Assembly (NCBI GenBank): GCA_023486985.1
Contig: JAMDEM010000095.1
Location: forward strand, 1 to 17,841
DNA length: 17,841 nt
Origin: Bacillota bacterium
GTDB lineage: Bacteria > Vulcanimicrobiota > JAMDEM01
Direction of reading: 5' to 3'
A program made the translations under genes and the position numbers. How positions within the stretch are numbered: position 1 is the stretch's first letter; the number at the start of each line of letters is the position of its first letter. The notes beneath the pieces are model-generated. The model was not told where the DNA came from, did no database searches, and was given only the letters and a program-made list of their open reading frames with translations. Below are positions 6,709 through 15,095 of the stretch, in pieces.

Positions 6709-7624
6709 TTAATATTTTCAAGGCGGTTTCTAAATCTTCTCTTATCTGTGCCAGAAGCAGCCCGGGGGAAGGAAATTTTTTTTCATCCCTTATGCGCGCC
6801 ACAAAGGAAATTTCAAGCCGTTTATGATACATATCCTCCTTGATGCCGGGAAAATGAGCTTCCAGCAGGAATTCCTTCTCCCCGAAGGTTGGAGCCGTTC
6901 CAAGATTGGCGGCACCCTGAAATATGCGGTCATCAGTTTTTCCGATAACGGCGTAAACACCCTTTCTGGGGCTTACTTTTTCATCCGGGACCTTGATGTT
7001 AGCCGTATGAATCCCAAGTTCTCTTCCAATGCCCTTCCCTTTTTTTACTGTATTTGAAAAGGAATAAAATCTTCCCAGAAATTTTGCCGCATCATTAACC
7101 TCCCCGGTCGTGATTAAATGGCGTATATGAGTGCTGCTGACAAGTCTTCCATCAATTCTTACGGCATCAGTGATTTCCACTTTTAAATTTTTTGATTTTC
7201 CAAATTTTTTCAAGGTTTCGGCATGACCTTCGCCGCCGGCGCCGAACCTGTAATTGTATCCCGCACATATTGATGCGGCTTTTAGTTTTTTAATCAGGAT
7301 GTCGTTGAAAAAAGCCTCTGGAGATTTCCCGGAAAAATTTTTGTTAAATTCCGTCCATACCACAACATCTATTCCAGTCTTTTCAAGGAGGGCGCATTTT
7401 TCATCAAAAGTTGTTAAAAGGTTAGTTGAATATCTAGGATTTAAAACCGCCCTGGGGTGGTTACGGAAAGTAAAGGCAAGAGAAGGGAAGGTATTTTCAC
7501 TTTTAAGGCAGGTGCAGTTTTTTAAAAGAACCTGATGTCCGGCATGGACACCGTCAAAAAACCCCAGGGCAACATTATAAAATAAAGAAGAGGGGCAAAA
7601 ATCCTCAAGCCTGTAAACTTGCAT
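6686..7624 (-). CDS. ribF: Bifunctional riboflavin kinase / FAD synthetase
   Basis: RibF makes FMN from riboflavin and then FAD from FMN, in the cytoplasm. From the ATG at 7624 the protein has 312 residues, the usual length. The N-terminal nucleotidyltransferase domain shows GFFDGVHAGH at 21-30, then FTFRNHP, and SSTHIR at 163-168. The C-terminal riboflavin kinase domain, from about 183, has KGKGIGRELGIHTANI; the usual Pro of the PTAN motif is His here, while the Thr and Asn are kept. The frame extends upstream to a TTG at 7651, but that lies inside the preceding regulator gene, adds a non-family leader and is less likely. The ATG is 7 bases after the stop of the response regulator. At its 3' end the gene overlaps the radical SAM gene by 23 bases. 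Confidence 0.9.
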   Translation of the reverse strand: MQVYRLEDFCPSSLFYNVALGFFDGVHAGHQVLLKNCTCLKSENTFPSLAFTFRNHPRAVLNPRYSTNLLTTFDEKCALLEKTGIDVVVWTEFNKNFSGKSPEAFFNDILIKKLKAASICAGYNYRFGAGGEGHAETLKKFGKSKNLKVEITDAVRIDGRLVSSTHIRHLITTGEVNDAAKFLGRFYSFSNTVKKGKGIGRELGIHTANIKVPDEKVSPRKGVYAVIGKTDDRIFQGAANLGTAPTFGEKEFLLEAHFPGIKEDMYHKRLEISFVARIRDEKKFPSPGLLLAQIREDLETALKILNEKYARV

Positions 7625-7631
7625 CCGCCGG

Positions 7632-8564
7632 CTAGTCCTTCCTTCGGTCAACTACAAAATTGCTTTTGCCAAGGGTTTTGGCATAGTTTTTAAGTTCCGT
7701 AACCGTCTCGGAAAGCTCCAGGGGATTTTCGTAACGTTTTAACTCATTGGTGGCAACTCCGATAGCAAGAGTCATTATGGGAAATTTCTGGAGCTGTTTC
7801 TGGCGGTTCAAAATTTCAATATAGCCTTTCTCGTAATCCTCCGGCTTGTAAAAAGAAGTAATTTCACTGTCAAATTTTGAAATAATTTCAGAGCACATCT
7901 TGTCAAGTCTTTCAGTATGAGTTATAAGGATAAAATCATCCCCGCCGATATGTCCCAGAAAGTCGTTTGAATTGCCGTATTGTTCAATGATTTCAAGTAG
8001 GATTTTTGACACGAATTTAATTACTTCGTCGCCCTTTTCAAATCCGTAGTAATCATTGTAAGATTTAAAAGAACTTAAATCTATATAGCACACTGCAAAT
8101 CTTTGACTTGTATTAAGCCTCTTTAAAATTTCGGTTCCTATGACCATATTGCCGGGAAGTCCCGTGAGGGGGTTGCTTGCCTTTGAATGAAAGGAACGGT
8201 TCAAAATGCCTTTCATTCTTATGTGAAGCTCGGAAAAATCAAATGGCTTGGTGATAAAATCATCAGCGCCGGCTTTTAAACCGGAAAGCTTGTGAAACTG
8301 CGTATCCGCCGCTGTAAGGATTATTATCGGAATGAGATAGGTTAATCTGTCTTCCCGTAAGCTTTTTGTAATCTGTATGCCGTCAAGACCGGGCATCATT
8401 AAATCTATAATTGCAAGATCCGGTATAATAGAGCGGCATAGGGCAATGCCTTCCTGCCCGTCTGAAGCAGTACGAACTTCATAGCCTTCCTTTTCCAGGA
8501 AAATGCTTAAAACGATAAGAAGATCGGGATCGTCATCAATAATTACAATTTTAGGTTTTAACAT
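7632..8564 (-). CDS. Response regulator with receiver and GGDEF-type (GGDDF) domains
   Basis: This 310-residue protein joins a CheY-like receiver (about 1-122) to a GGDEF domain (about 130-306), as in PleD/WspR-type diguanylate cyclases that make cyclic di-GMP. The receiver is complete: acidic residues Asp10-Asp12, phosphoacceptor Asp54 in IIDLMMPG, Thr84 and Lys106. The output domain has NPLTGLPGN at 131-139, the metal-binding Asp162 (YIDLSSFK), and GGDDF at 207-211 instead of GG(D/E)EF. The inhibitory I-site position, normally RxxD five residues before the signature, reads NSND (198-201), so product inhibition through Arg is lost. The conservative Glu-to-Asp change leaves cyclase activity possible but uncertain. 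It starts 11 bases after the SPOR-domain gene; no histidine kinase is in the window. Confidence 0.9.
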   Translation of the reverse strand: MLKPKIVIIDDDPDLLIVLSIFLEKEGYEVRTASDGQEGIALCRSIIPDLAIIDLMMPGLDGIQITKSLREDRLTYLIPIIILTAADTQFHKLSGLKAGADDFITKPFDFSELHIRMKGILNRSFHSKASNPLTGLPGNMVIGTEILKRLNTSQRFAVCYIDLSSFKSYNDYYGFEKGDEVIKFVSKILLEIIEQYGNSNDFLGHIGGDDFILITHTERLDKMCSEIISKFDSEITSFYKPEDYEKGYIEILNRQKQLQKFPIMTLAIGVATNELKRYENPLELSETVTELKNYAKTLGKSNFVVDRRKD

Positions 8565-8575
8565 TTAAATGCAAG

Positions 8576-9202
8576 CTACCTCTCAATTATAAGGGCTTCA
8601 AAGCCTTTGCCTTTAAGCTCTTCTGAATCCTTTTCCGCGTCGCCCCTTGTTTTATAGTTCCCAACACTTACCCGGTAAAAAACCGCTCCGCTTTTACTGA
8701 TTTTTTCAATGGCTGCTTCTTTTCCTGCTGATTTCAGCTGATTTTGCAAATCTTTGGCATAATCTTCATTGGAAAAAACACCCGTTTGAATAAGATATCC
8801 TTTTTCACTAACAGAAGCTGATGGAGGTTTTTCGACAGTTTTGGCAGGTGCCGGCTGTTCAGGAGTTTTCTTTGGAGTCTCAATAATTTTAGGTGATGCA
8901 GTCTCTTTTGGAGAACTTTGTTTTACTGGAGCGCTTTTCGCTTCAGTTTTTGGCTTGCGCGGGGTGTTCACAGGTTTTGGCGCGGCAGTCGGCGTTGTTT
9001 CAACAGCCGCGTCAGGTTCAGTTTTTGACTCGGTTGATTCTATGTGCATCTTTTTTGATAAAATTCCAGACTCTATGGCGTATCTCCCAAGCCAGTTGCC
9101 GAGAAGAAGAGAGCCCAAAATTACAACGATGGTTAAAACTATAACCTTAAGCCAGAAGAAATCGTTTCCCTCAGAGTGCTTTGTAGCTCTACGCCTGCCC
9201 AT
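8576..9202 (-). CDS. SPOR-domain membrane protein
   Basis: This 208-residue protein has a basic cytoplasmic N-terminus (GRRRATK), one membrane helix at about 16-37, a long linker rich in Pro, Lys, Thr and Ala (about 55-132), and a C-terminal SPOR domain at about 134-208 (GYLIQTGVFSNEDYAKDLQNQL, then VFYRVSVGNYKTRGDAEK). SPOR domains bind denuded peptidoglycan strands, often at division sites, so the linker and domain probably lie in the periplasm. The architecture matches FtsN/DedD-like proteins, though the sequence outside SPOR is not diagnostic. Its ATG follows the galT stop codon directly (TAAATG), with GAGGAG inside the end of galT, so the two are translationally coupled although functionally unrelated at first sight. 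The response regulator gene follows after 11 bases. Confidence 0.88.
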   Translation of the reverse strand: MGRRRATKHSEGNDFFWLKVIVLTIVVILGSLLLGNWLGRYAIESGILSKKMHIESTESKTEPDAAVETTPTAAPKPVNTPRKPKTEAKSAPVKQSSPKETASPKIIETPKKTPEQPAPAKTVEKPPSASVSEKGYLIQTGVFSNEDYAKDLQNQLKSAGKEAAIEKISKSGAVFYRVSVGNYKTRGDAEKDSEELKGKGFEALIIER

Positions 9203-10219
9203 TTAACTCCTCGCTGCTTCTATGTCAACTTCCCTTAAGCTCACGGCTGCCTGCTCGGGGACGGTTGGATTAATATACATTCCGGTTCCCCATTCAAATC
9301 CTGCCACTGCCGTAAGGCGGGGGATAATCTCAATATGCCAGTGATAAAAATTGGCGCAATCGTTCTTAATGGGAGAAGTGTGCAGAACATAATTAAAAGG
9401 AGGATCAGAAAGAGCGCCGTAAATTTTTAACAGAATTCCTTTCATTATCTTGGCAAGGTCCATTATCTGTGTCTTGTCAATGTTGTGGAAGGAAGAATCA
9501 TGTTTCTTGGGAAGAATCCATGTTTCAAAAGGAAATCTGGCAGCATATGTTTCAAAGGCAATGAAACTTGCGTTCTCCATTACTATCCTGTCTTTGGTGG
9601 ATGTTTCCTGTTTTACGATATCGCAGAAGACGCATCTTTCCTTGAAATGATAATAATCCCGGCTTCCCTCCAGCTCTTCCATTATCCTTTTTGGCACTAC
9701 CGGGGTGGCAATAAGCTGGGAGTGAGGGTGTTCAAGTGATGCACCGGCCGCCCTGCCGTGATTTTTGAAAATAAGAATATATTTAAGCCTGGGGTCTCTC
9801 TGAAGAGCCATGAATCTATCCCGGTAAATCCATAAAATCTCTTCTACCTGTTTTTCACTTAAATGGGATATGGGTTTATCGTGCTCGGGGCTTTCAATTA
9901 TTACTTCGTGTGCTCCAACTCCGTTCATCATATCATACATACCAACGCCGCTCCGGTTAAGGTCGCCTTCTGTGGAAAGGGCTGGAAATTTGTTGGGCAC
10001 CACTCTGGTCCACCAGCCCTGTGTGTTGGGAGCAGTTCCCGGCTCCCTGTAAACAGCAATTTCATCAGGCGTCATATGCTCATTGCCTGGGCAGAGCTGG
10101 CAGATTCCCACCTGAACAATTTGCTCCTCGGACTTCTTGAAATCATGAGGGCGCTTTCCTCTTTCAGTGGCTATAATGACCCACCGGCTGGTTATAGGGT
10201 CTTTTCTAAGTTCGGGCAT
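9203..10219 (-). CDS. galT: Galactose-1-phosphate uridylyltransferase (type I GalT)
   Basis: GalT swaps UMP between UDP-glucose and galactose-1-phosphate in the Leloir pathway. The 338-residue protein starts MPELRKDPITSRWVII, typical of the family. It has a zinc-type pair Cys40-x2-Cys43 (CQLCPGNE), the active-site His164-Pro165-His166 in SLEHPHSQLIA, where His166 is the expected UMP-carrying nucleophile, and FYHWHIEIIPR near the C-terminus. A second CxxC (CVFCD) lies near residue 197. No galK or galE is in the window, so the enzyme may instead handle another hexose-1-phosphate, for instance glucose-1-phosphate made by the neighbouring GH94 phosphorylase; related proteins are known to act on other sugar phosphates. 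A strong promoter lies upstream, and the gene heads a five-gene run down to 5518. Confidence 0.9.
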   Translation of the reverse strand: MPELRKDPITSRWVIIATERGKRPHDFKKSEEQIVQVGICQLCPGNEHMTPDEIAVYREPGTAPNTQGWWTRVVPNKFPALSTEGDLNRSGVGMYDMMNGVGAHEVIIESPEHDKPISHLSEKQVEEILWIYRDRFMALQRDPRLKYILIFKNHGRAAGASLEHPHSQLIATPVVPKRIMEELEGSRDYYHFKERCVFCDIVKQETSTKDRIVMENASFIAFETYAARFPFETWILPKKHDSSFHNIDKTQIMDLAKIMKGILLKIYGALSDPPFNYVLHTSPIKNDCANFYHWHIEIIPRLTAVAGFEWGTGMYINPTVPEQAAVSLREVDIEAARS

Positions 10220-10258
10220 TTAAAGATTCTCCTCAATTACTTATAGTATATAGAAGCA

Positions 10259-10287
10259 ATTTTATATTAATATAGATTGAATGTCAA
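10259..10287 (-). promoter_or_regulatory. Sigma70-type promoter for the galT operon
   Basis: The minus strand has a perfect -35 TTGACA (10287-10282), a 17-base AT-rich spacer, and a -10 TAAAAT (10264-10259, five of six consensus bases). Transcription would start about 10252, giving a leader of about 32 bases that contains TGAGGAGA (10235-10228) before the ATG at 10219. It is the clearest promoter in the window and separates the galT operon from the upstream sugar genes. I see no riboswitch in this short leader. Confidence 0.75.
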
Positions 10288-10305
10288 CCTTGTTTTTCTG
10301 TTGTG

Positions 10306-11382
10306 TTAGACCAATTTAGGAATGTTTGATTCTTCGTCTTTAGCAAGTTTTTTAATCGCCAGCCTGGCAAGGAGGTATTTAATGGTGGATTCTGCGCCCT
10401 GGTTGTGGTTTGCGCCATCTGATGAAAATCCGTCACAGCAGGCGCCGTTTTCACTCTCAACAAGATTTACTCCGATGATATTTTTTCCGTAAAACCACTC
10501 CATGGCGGTTATTGCTTTCTCAAGATAATCTTCTCTTCCAGTTATGGAATATGCCAGGGCAAAAGCTTCCACCGCAGAGGATGCATCAATGGGCTGTTCA
10601 TCAAAGAAGGCTTTTTTGCCTCCCTTCATATACCAGCCCTTGTTGCCGATTAATCTTAATATCCCATTTTCAAATATGGCTGATTCAAGAAAATCAAGGG
10701 ATTCAGCCGCTGTACTCAGGGTTTTTTTGTTTCCTGTCAACTGATAAACATTAAGAAGGGCTTCAGGGATTTTGGCATTGGCGTATGTAAGGTAAGGCTC
10801 GTACCATTCCCAGCCGGGACTGGAATTTTTTTGGTAAGCCTCCTCAAGATGCGATGAGAGGAGTTTTATCTGTTCAAGGTTTTCCGGGTTGCGGGAAAGG
10901 CCGAGAAGACAGTAAGAGATTGCTCTTGTGGAATGAATTTTCTCAGCCCAGGGATTGGCTTTTTCCCATATAAATTGAGCGAGCTTCCTGTAGTTGCTGT
11001 TTGAATTTGAAGAAAAAAGATTCCCCAGAGTCCAGATGGTCCTGCCGAAGGAATCCTCAGAGCCTACTTCGTCAAGAAAGTTTCTGTCGTAGCTCATGAA
11101 GTTGTGGAATTGACCGTCTTCTTTCTGGGAAAGAAGCATGTAGCTTAAATATATGTTTATTAGTTTTTTAAAATCAATTGAAGGGTCATTACCCATCAAT
11201 TCAAGGTACCTTAATATTACGATTAAGGCTCTTGAGTTGTCATCAATACAGTAGCCGCTTGCCTTGTCAGGTATGCCGTATTTGGCATGCTGTATTATGC
11301 CGGTATCGTCGGTAAGATAAATAAGATGTTTTAAATTTGGAGGAGGGAAGCTTTTTATTTTTTCATAAAGATTTTTTTTCAT
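10306..11382 (-). CDS. Uncharacterised alpha/alpha-toroid (six-hairpin-like) protein
   Basis: This 358-residue soluble protein has no signal peptide and looks almost entirely helical. Repeated helix-pair patterns (YCIDDNSRALIVILRYL, FGRTIWTLGNL, AISYCLLGLSRN, PEALLNVYQLTG, SSAVEAFALAYSITG, AESTIKYLLARLA) suggest an (alpha/alpha)6 barrel of the six-hairpin glycosidase superfamily. Conserved-looking acidic sites are the Asp pair in CIDDN and the Glu in GAESTIKYL. Proteins of this type are often found beside GT4-like transferases in glycan clusters, sometimes labelled glycosyltransferase, but I know of no proven activity. The gene starts 8 bases after the GT4 stop, with an AGGAA that overlaps that stop codon, so the two act as a pair. 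It could hydrolyse or transfer a sugar, or bind a glycan; I cannot choose between these. Confidence 0.75.
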   Translation of the reverse strand: MKKNLYEKIKSFPPPNLKHLIYLTDDTGIIQHAKYGIPDKASGYCIDDNSRALIVILRYLELMGNDPSIDFKKLINIYLSYMLLSQKEDGQFHNFMSYDRNFLDEVGSEDSFGRTIWTLGNLFSSNSNSNYRKLAQFIWEKANPWAEKIHSTRAISYCLLGLSRNPENLEQIKLLSSHLEEAYQKNSSPGWEWYEPYLTYANAKIPEALLNVYQLTGNKKTLSTAAESLDFLESAIFENGILRLIGNKGWYMKGGKKAFFDEQPIDASSAVEAFALAYSITGREDYLEKAITAMEWFYGKNIIGVNLVESENGACCDGFSSDGANHNQGAESTIKYLLARLAIKKLAKDEESNIPKLV

Positions 11383-11390
11383 AAAATTTC

Positions 11391-12530
11391 CTACGGCTGC
11401 CTTGCTTCTAAGAGTTTTACGTATTCTCTGCCCACATTTTCCCAGATTAAACTTCTGCCAAACTGGTAAGTCCGGAGGGAAATTTCGTTTCTAAGGTCAT
11501 TGTTTTTCAGAAGTTTTCTGATAATCCTGCCAAGCCCTTCTAAGTCCTTGAAATCCACAAGAAAACCTCTCCGGTGAGCAAGGATTTCTTCGGCGTAAAG
11601 ATAAGGTGTTGATACTATAGCTTTTCCACAAGCGGCGGCGTAAGCCAGAGTTCCGCTTACAATCTGGTTTGGGTTTAGATAAGGTGTTACATAAACATCT
11701 GTGGCAAGGAGGAAATTTACAAGTTCATTCTGCGAAAGGTAGCGGTTAACAAATTTTACATGGTCGGTCAGGTTAAGTATCTTTACTATATTTTCAAGTT
11801 TTTCCCGGTAAAAATCTCCCCCGTAATATTTTACCGCCGCAGGATGACTTGCACCCAGTATCATGTAAATCGCATCGGGATGTTCGGCAACTATGTCGGG
11901 CATTGCATGAATCATGTATTCTATTCCCTTGTCTGTGTTTAAAAGCCCGAAGGTTGAAATAACTTTCTTTCCGGCAAGTCCCAGCGAGGGCTTTACATCG
12001 TTTGGGTCGGTGAAAGGCACATCCGGAGCGCCGTGGTGGATTAATTTTATTTTTGAAATATCCATATCGTATTCAAGGTCCAGCATTTTGATGGCAATGC
12101 TGTTAAGAACAACAAGGAATTCAGAATGTTTTCCAAGTTCCTGTAAAATAAATTTTTGTTCTTTGGAGGGCAGGGGGAGAATAGTATGGAGCGATGCTAT
12201 TACAGGTTTTTTAAGCTCTCTTAAAAATTCCAGCAGGTATTCCCCTTCTTTTCCTCCAAAAATTCCATATTCATGCTGGATAAGCACTTTCTTTATTTCC
12301 ATTGAGTTTAGCATTCCGGCTGTTTTTTTGTAACTTTCCGCATCCTGCTGCGGTATCTCGGCAAAGACTTCAGGCGGATAGGAATAAGAGCCGTCACTTA
12401 TGGCAATTACCGCAGTGGACCCTTGCCGGTGCATCTCGATTGAAGAACGGGTGTCGCGCGTGAAAGTGGCAATGCCACATTCACGGGGAGGATAGGTTCC
12501 CGTAAGAACATAATCAAATCTTTTAGACAT
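11391..12530 (-). CDS. GT4-like glycosyltransferase with atypical E-x7-E motif
   Basis: The 379-residue protein has two Rossmann-like halves of a GT-B glycosyltransferase: an N-terminal acceptor half with TGTYPPRECGIATFTRD and a Gly-rich start, and a C-terminal donor half from about residue 190 (KKVISTFGLLNTDKGIEYMI, then DHVKFVNRYLS, ACGKAIVSTPY). The enzyme would transfer a sugar from an NDP donor to an unknown acceptor in the cytoplasm. Most GT4 enzymes have E-x7-E just before the AxGxP motif; here the equivalent positions are Gln289 and Tyr297 (QIVSGTLAY). The SGTLAYA form seems to be a consistent subfamily trait rather than decay, since the rest of the domain is intact. AAGGA lies 5 bases before the ATG. 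The toroid protein follows after 8 bases; the GH94 gene lies 107 bases upstream. Confidence 0.85.
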   Translation of the reverse strand: MSKRFDYVLTGTYPPRECGIATFTRDTRSSIEMHRQGSTAVIAISDGSYSYPPEVFAEIPQQDAESYKKTAGMLNSMEIKKVLIQHEYGIFGGKEGEYLLEFLRELKKPVIASLHTILPLPSKEQKFILQELGKHSEFLVVLNSIAIKMLDLEYDMDISKIKLIHHGAPDVPFTDPNDVKPSLGLAGKKVISTFGLLNTDKGIEYMIHAMPDIVAEHPDAIYMILGASHPAAVKYYGGDFYREKLENIVKILNLTDHVKFVNRYLSQNELVNFLLATDVYVTPYLNPNQIVSGTLAYAAACGKAIVSTPYLYAEEILAHRRGFLVDFKDLEGLGRIIRKLLKNNDLRNEISLRTYQFGRSLIWENVGREYVKLLEARQP

Positions 12531-12568
12531 TTTTTCCTTTCTATATCTTCCGCTTTGCTATCGCCGAC

Positions 12569-12616
12569 ACCCGCCCACTCAGGGGCGGGTATTCAACCCA
12601 TCCCTTCGGGACGGGT
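12569..12616. repeat. Two adjacent GC-rich hairpins between GH94 and GT4 genes
   Basis: The first hairpin is a perfect 8-bp stem, ACCCGCCC (12569-12576) with GGGCGGGT (12583-12590), around a six-base loop. The second, ACCCATCCC (12596-12604) with GGGACGGGT (12608-12616), has one mismatch and a TTC loop. The first resembles the hairpin core at 3631-3651. Neither has a T-run, so they look like REP-type elements or processing/stability structures rather than intrinsic terminators. Confidence 0.6.
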
Positions 12617-12637
12617 GCCCATCACGCTCACGCTGGT

Positions 12638-15031
12638 TCAGTCGGAACGCACCTTCTTTCCCAGTATCACATCAATTTTGTGGACTTTTCCGTCTGAAAA
12701 ATTAGGTAGGACATTTCCTTCGATTATTTCTTTGTCGGCTTTTATTTCTAAAACTCCATGGCTTGCTTTTTCAGGATTTTTTACGGTGATTTCGTAGATG
12801 GCATTTCTGAAATTGCGCTTCACTTTATATCCCTTCCATGATTTAGGAATGCAGGGGTCAATTTTAAGTCCTTCAAGCTCAGGTCTTATGCCAAGTATCC
12901 AGTCTATGCAGGTTCTCCACATCCAGGCGGCGGTTCCGGTGGTCCAGGTAAATTCTCCCCTGCCGAAATTGGGATGATCCGGACCATAGACATATTCTGC
13001 ATAAACATAAGGTTCTGCATAATATATTTCCGGCTTTTTCCCCCTGGTGATAAAAGAAGTTTTTTTCCAGTAGCTGTAAGCTGTATCGGCATGTTTCAAA
13101 ATACACTCTGCAATTATCGCCCAGCAGACCGGGTGATTGAAGATTGTTGCATTTTCCTTTGTTCCGGGCGAAAATCTTGTGATTATTCCGATGCTTGGGT
13201 CGGGTTCGGTATAGGCAGGTCTGAAAATACACGGCCCGTACTCAGTGTTAAGCTCCTGCTTTAAAGAATCCATGCATGTTACAGCGCGCTCTTCGGTGGC
13301 AAGGCCGGACATGACTGCCCAGGTCTGGGCATTGATGTGTATTTTTCCTTCCTTGTTTTTATGGCTTCCGATTAAATGACCGTCGTCTCTGTTTGCCCTC
13401 CAGTACCAGTGCCCATCCCAGCAGTGACGGTTAAACTGTTCTTTAAGACTGCGGTATTCCTGCACATATTTTTCTGCCTGATTCTTCTCTCCAATAAGGC
13501 TGAGAAGCTGTGATACCTCTTTCAGCATCCAGCCCAGGAATTCAGTTGCCATTGTGCTTTCGCCCTTGCCGTGGATGCCTACAAAATTAAAGCCGTCATT
13601 CCAGTCGGCTGCCATCATGAGTGAAAGTTTCCTGGGGCTTCTTTTGCCAAGAGAATACTCAATGCCTCTTAACATATGGTTATAAACGGAATCTTTTCCC
13701 CTGTCATAATAATTTATTGTTTGATTAAGGAAATTGATGTCCCCTGTTTCCTTGAGATAATTAAGTATGCACATTACAAGCCATAGAGCATCATCGGAAT
13801 GATTGGTTCTTGGTCCAAGGTTGGTGAGGGGATCCCAGTTGTGGATGCATCCCCCGTCGTGGAATTGATGCTCGATGATGGATTGGGTTCTGCTTTTGGC
13901 AAATAAGATATCGTTGGGCAGGATTCCCAGAATGTCCTGAGCGGTGTCCCGGAACCCCAGCATAGACCCGCCGCCGATATAATATGACGCCATCCTTGAC
14001 CAGTTGGCTGTTACCAATGCCTGATATTTGTTCCAGATATTGGCTGAAAGGTTGAAATCTTTATCAGGCGTTTCAACGGTAAGCTGATCCAGATATCCCT
14101 CCAGGTGTCTTTTAACTCTGTATAATTCAACTTCGCATGTTTTTTCATCGCGGTATTTTTGCACCGCTTCTTTTATCAGTCCGGTATGTGATGATACTCC
14201 CACGATTACTTGAAATGAAAGTTCTTCCCCAGCGGCAAGTTCGGTGTTATGCTGAAGAACTCCAACAGAGTCAAAACCCTCGCCGGTGGTGTTGGTAAGA
14301 ATTCCCTTTTCCACGGCAAGAGGATTCTGCCAGTCCCGGTATCTACCCAGGAAATTAGCACGCTCTGTTTCATAGCCGTCAATTCTAAAACTGGCGGACA
14401 TGAATGCAAGTTTATCCCATTTAAGGTTTGGTGTCACTTCAGACTCAAAGGAAACGAGGGGCCAGTAGCGCTTTGTTGCAAGTATTATGCCGTCTTCATA
14501 TCTTAATTCGTTGAAAAGATTGTGAAAGGATCTTTCCACCAGATCCGGCATATAGCTGGAAAGACACCATTCAACGAAAGGAAAGATTGAAAGATTTCTT
14601 TTGTTTTTACCTGCATTTTTTATTCTAACTTTCCATACTTCCAGATTGTCGCGGCGGGGAACGAAATAGGTAATCTTTCCTTCTATGTTGTCATATCTTG
14701 TTTCTATTTCCGTGAAACCAAGACCGTGGCGGCACTCCCAGAAATCAGGTTTTGCCTGAACAGGCTGCCAGTTAAGGCTCCAGTATTCTCCGGTATCGTT
14801 GTCGCGAATGTAAATATATCTTCCGGGCCTGTCTTTCTGCACCATATCACCGGGAAAGGCTCTTAATATCCTGTCATAGCCCGATCCCGTGAAGAAGGAA
14901 TATCCCCCTCCTGTCTGAGAAACAAGGGCGCAGTATTTGTTGTTGAAAAGATAGTTTATCCACGGCACAGGCGTGTCAGCCCTTGTTATAACATACTCTT
15001 TGCCATCGTCGGAAAAGTGACCGTAATCCAT
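12638..15031 (-). CDS. GH94 glycoside phosphorylase (cellobiose/chitobiose phosphorylase type)
   Basis: GH94 enzymes cleave beta-glucosides with inorganic phosphate, inverting to alpha-glucose-1-phosphate (or the GlcNAc equivalent). The 797-residue length is typical. Visible parts are an N-terminal beta-sandwich (about 1-280), a helical linker (about 285-340), an (alpha/alpha)6 catalytic barrel with GFRDTAQDILGI and MMAADWNDGFN, where Asp479 of DWND is the expected general acid, then the phosphate-site regions TIFNHPVCWAI (about 630) and TWTTGTAAWM (about 700), and a C-terminal jelly roll. There is no signal peptide, so the substrate must be taken up or made inside the cell. Cellobiose phosphorylase is the closest functional guess, but cellodextrin, chitobiose or beta-1,2-glucan specificity cannot be excluded. 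AAGGAA lies 6 bases before the ATG. The flanking nucleotidyltransferase and GT4 genes suggest the product feeds NDP-sugar supply. Confidence 0.92.
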   Translation of the reverse strand: MDYGHFSDDGKEYVITRADTPVPWINYLFNNKYCALVSQTGGGYSFFTGSGYDRILRAFPGDMVQKDRPGRYIYIRDNDTGEYWSLNWQPVQAKPDFWECRHGLGFTEIETRYDNIEGKITYFVPRRDNLEVWKVRIKNAGKNKRNLSIFPFVEWCLSSYMPDLVERSFHNLFNELRYEDGIILATKRYWPLVSFESEVTPNLKWDKLAFMSASFRIDGYETERANFLGRYRDWQNPLAVEKGILTNTTGEGFDSVGVLQHNTELAAGEELSFQVIVGVSSHTGLIKEAVQKYRDEKTCEVELYRVKRHLEGYLDQLTVETPDKDFNLSANIWNKYQALVTANWSRMASYYIGGGSMLGFRDTAQDILGILPNDILFAKSRTQSIIEHQFHDGGCIHNWDPLTNLGPRTNHSDDALWLVMCILNYLKETGDINFLNQTINYYDRGKDSVYNHMLRGIEYSLGKRSPRKLSLMMAADWNDGFNFVGIHGKGESTMATEFLGWMLKEVSQLLSLIGEKNQAEKYVQEYRSLKEQFNRHCWDGHWYWRANRDDGHLIGSHKNKEGKIHINAQTWAVMSGLATEERAVTCMDSLKQELNTEYGPCIFRPAYTEPDPSIGIITRFSPGTKENATIFNHPVCWAIIAECILKHADTAYSYWKKTSFITRGKKPEIYYAEPYVYAEYVYGPDHPNFGRGEFTWTTGTAAWMWRTCIDWILGIRPELEGLKIDPCIPKSWKGYKVKRNFRNAIYEITVKNPEKASHGVLEIKADKEIIEGNVLPNFSDGKVHKIDVILGKKVRSD

Positions 15032-15095
15032 TCTTAATTCCTTTCTATCGTATCGCCCACAGGTGATTTTTTCAGGTTATCATTAAAACCCAGGG

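Noticed and set aside
6686..7651. Longer ribF frame starting at TTG 7651
   Set aside because: It begins inside the preceding response regulator gene and adds nine residues not typical of RibF; the ATG at 7624 gives the usual length.
10220..10258. Riboswitch or leader regulator before galT
   Set aside because: The predicted leader is only about 32 bases and shows no stable structure beyond the ribosome site.
12569..12616. Pair of GC hairpins as intrinsic terminators
   Set aside because: No T-run follows either stem on the coding strand, and related hairpins occur in other gaps, favouring a repeat element.
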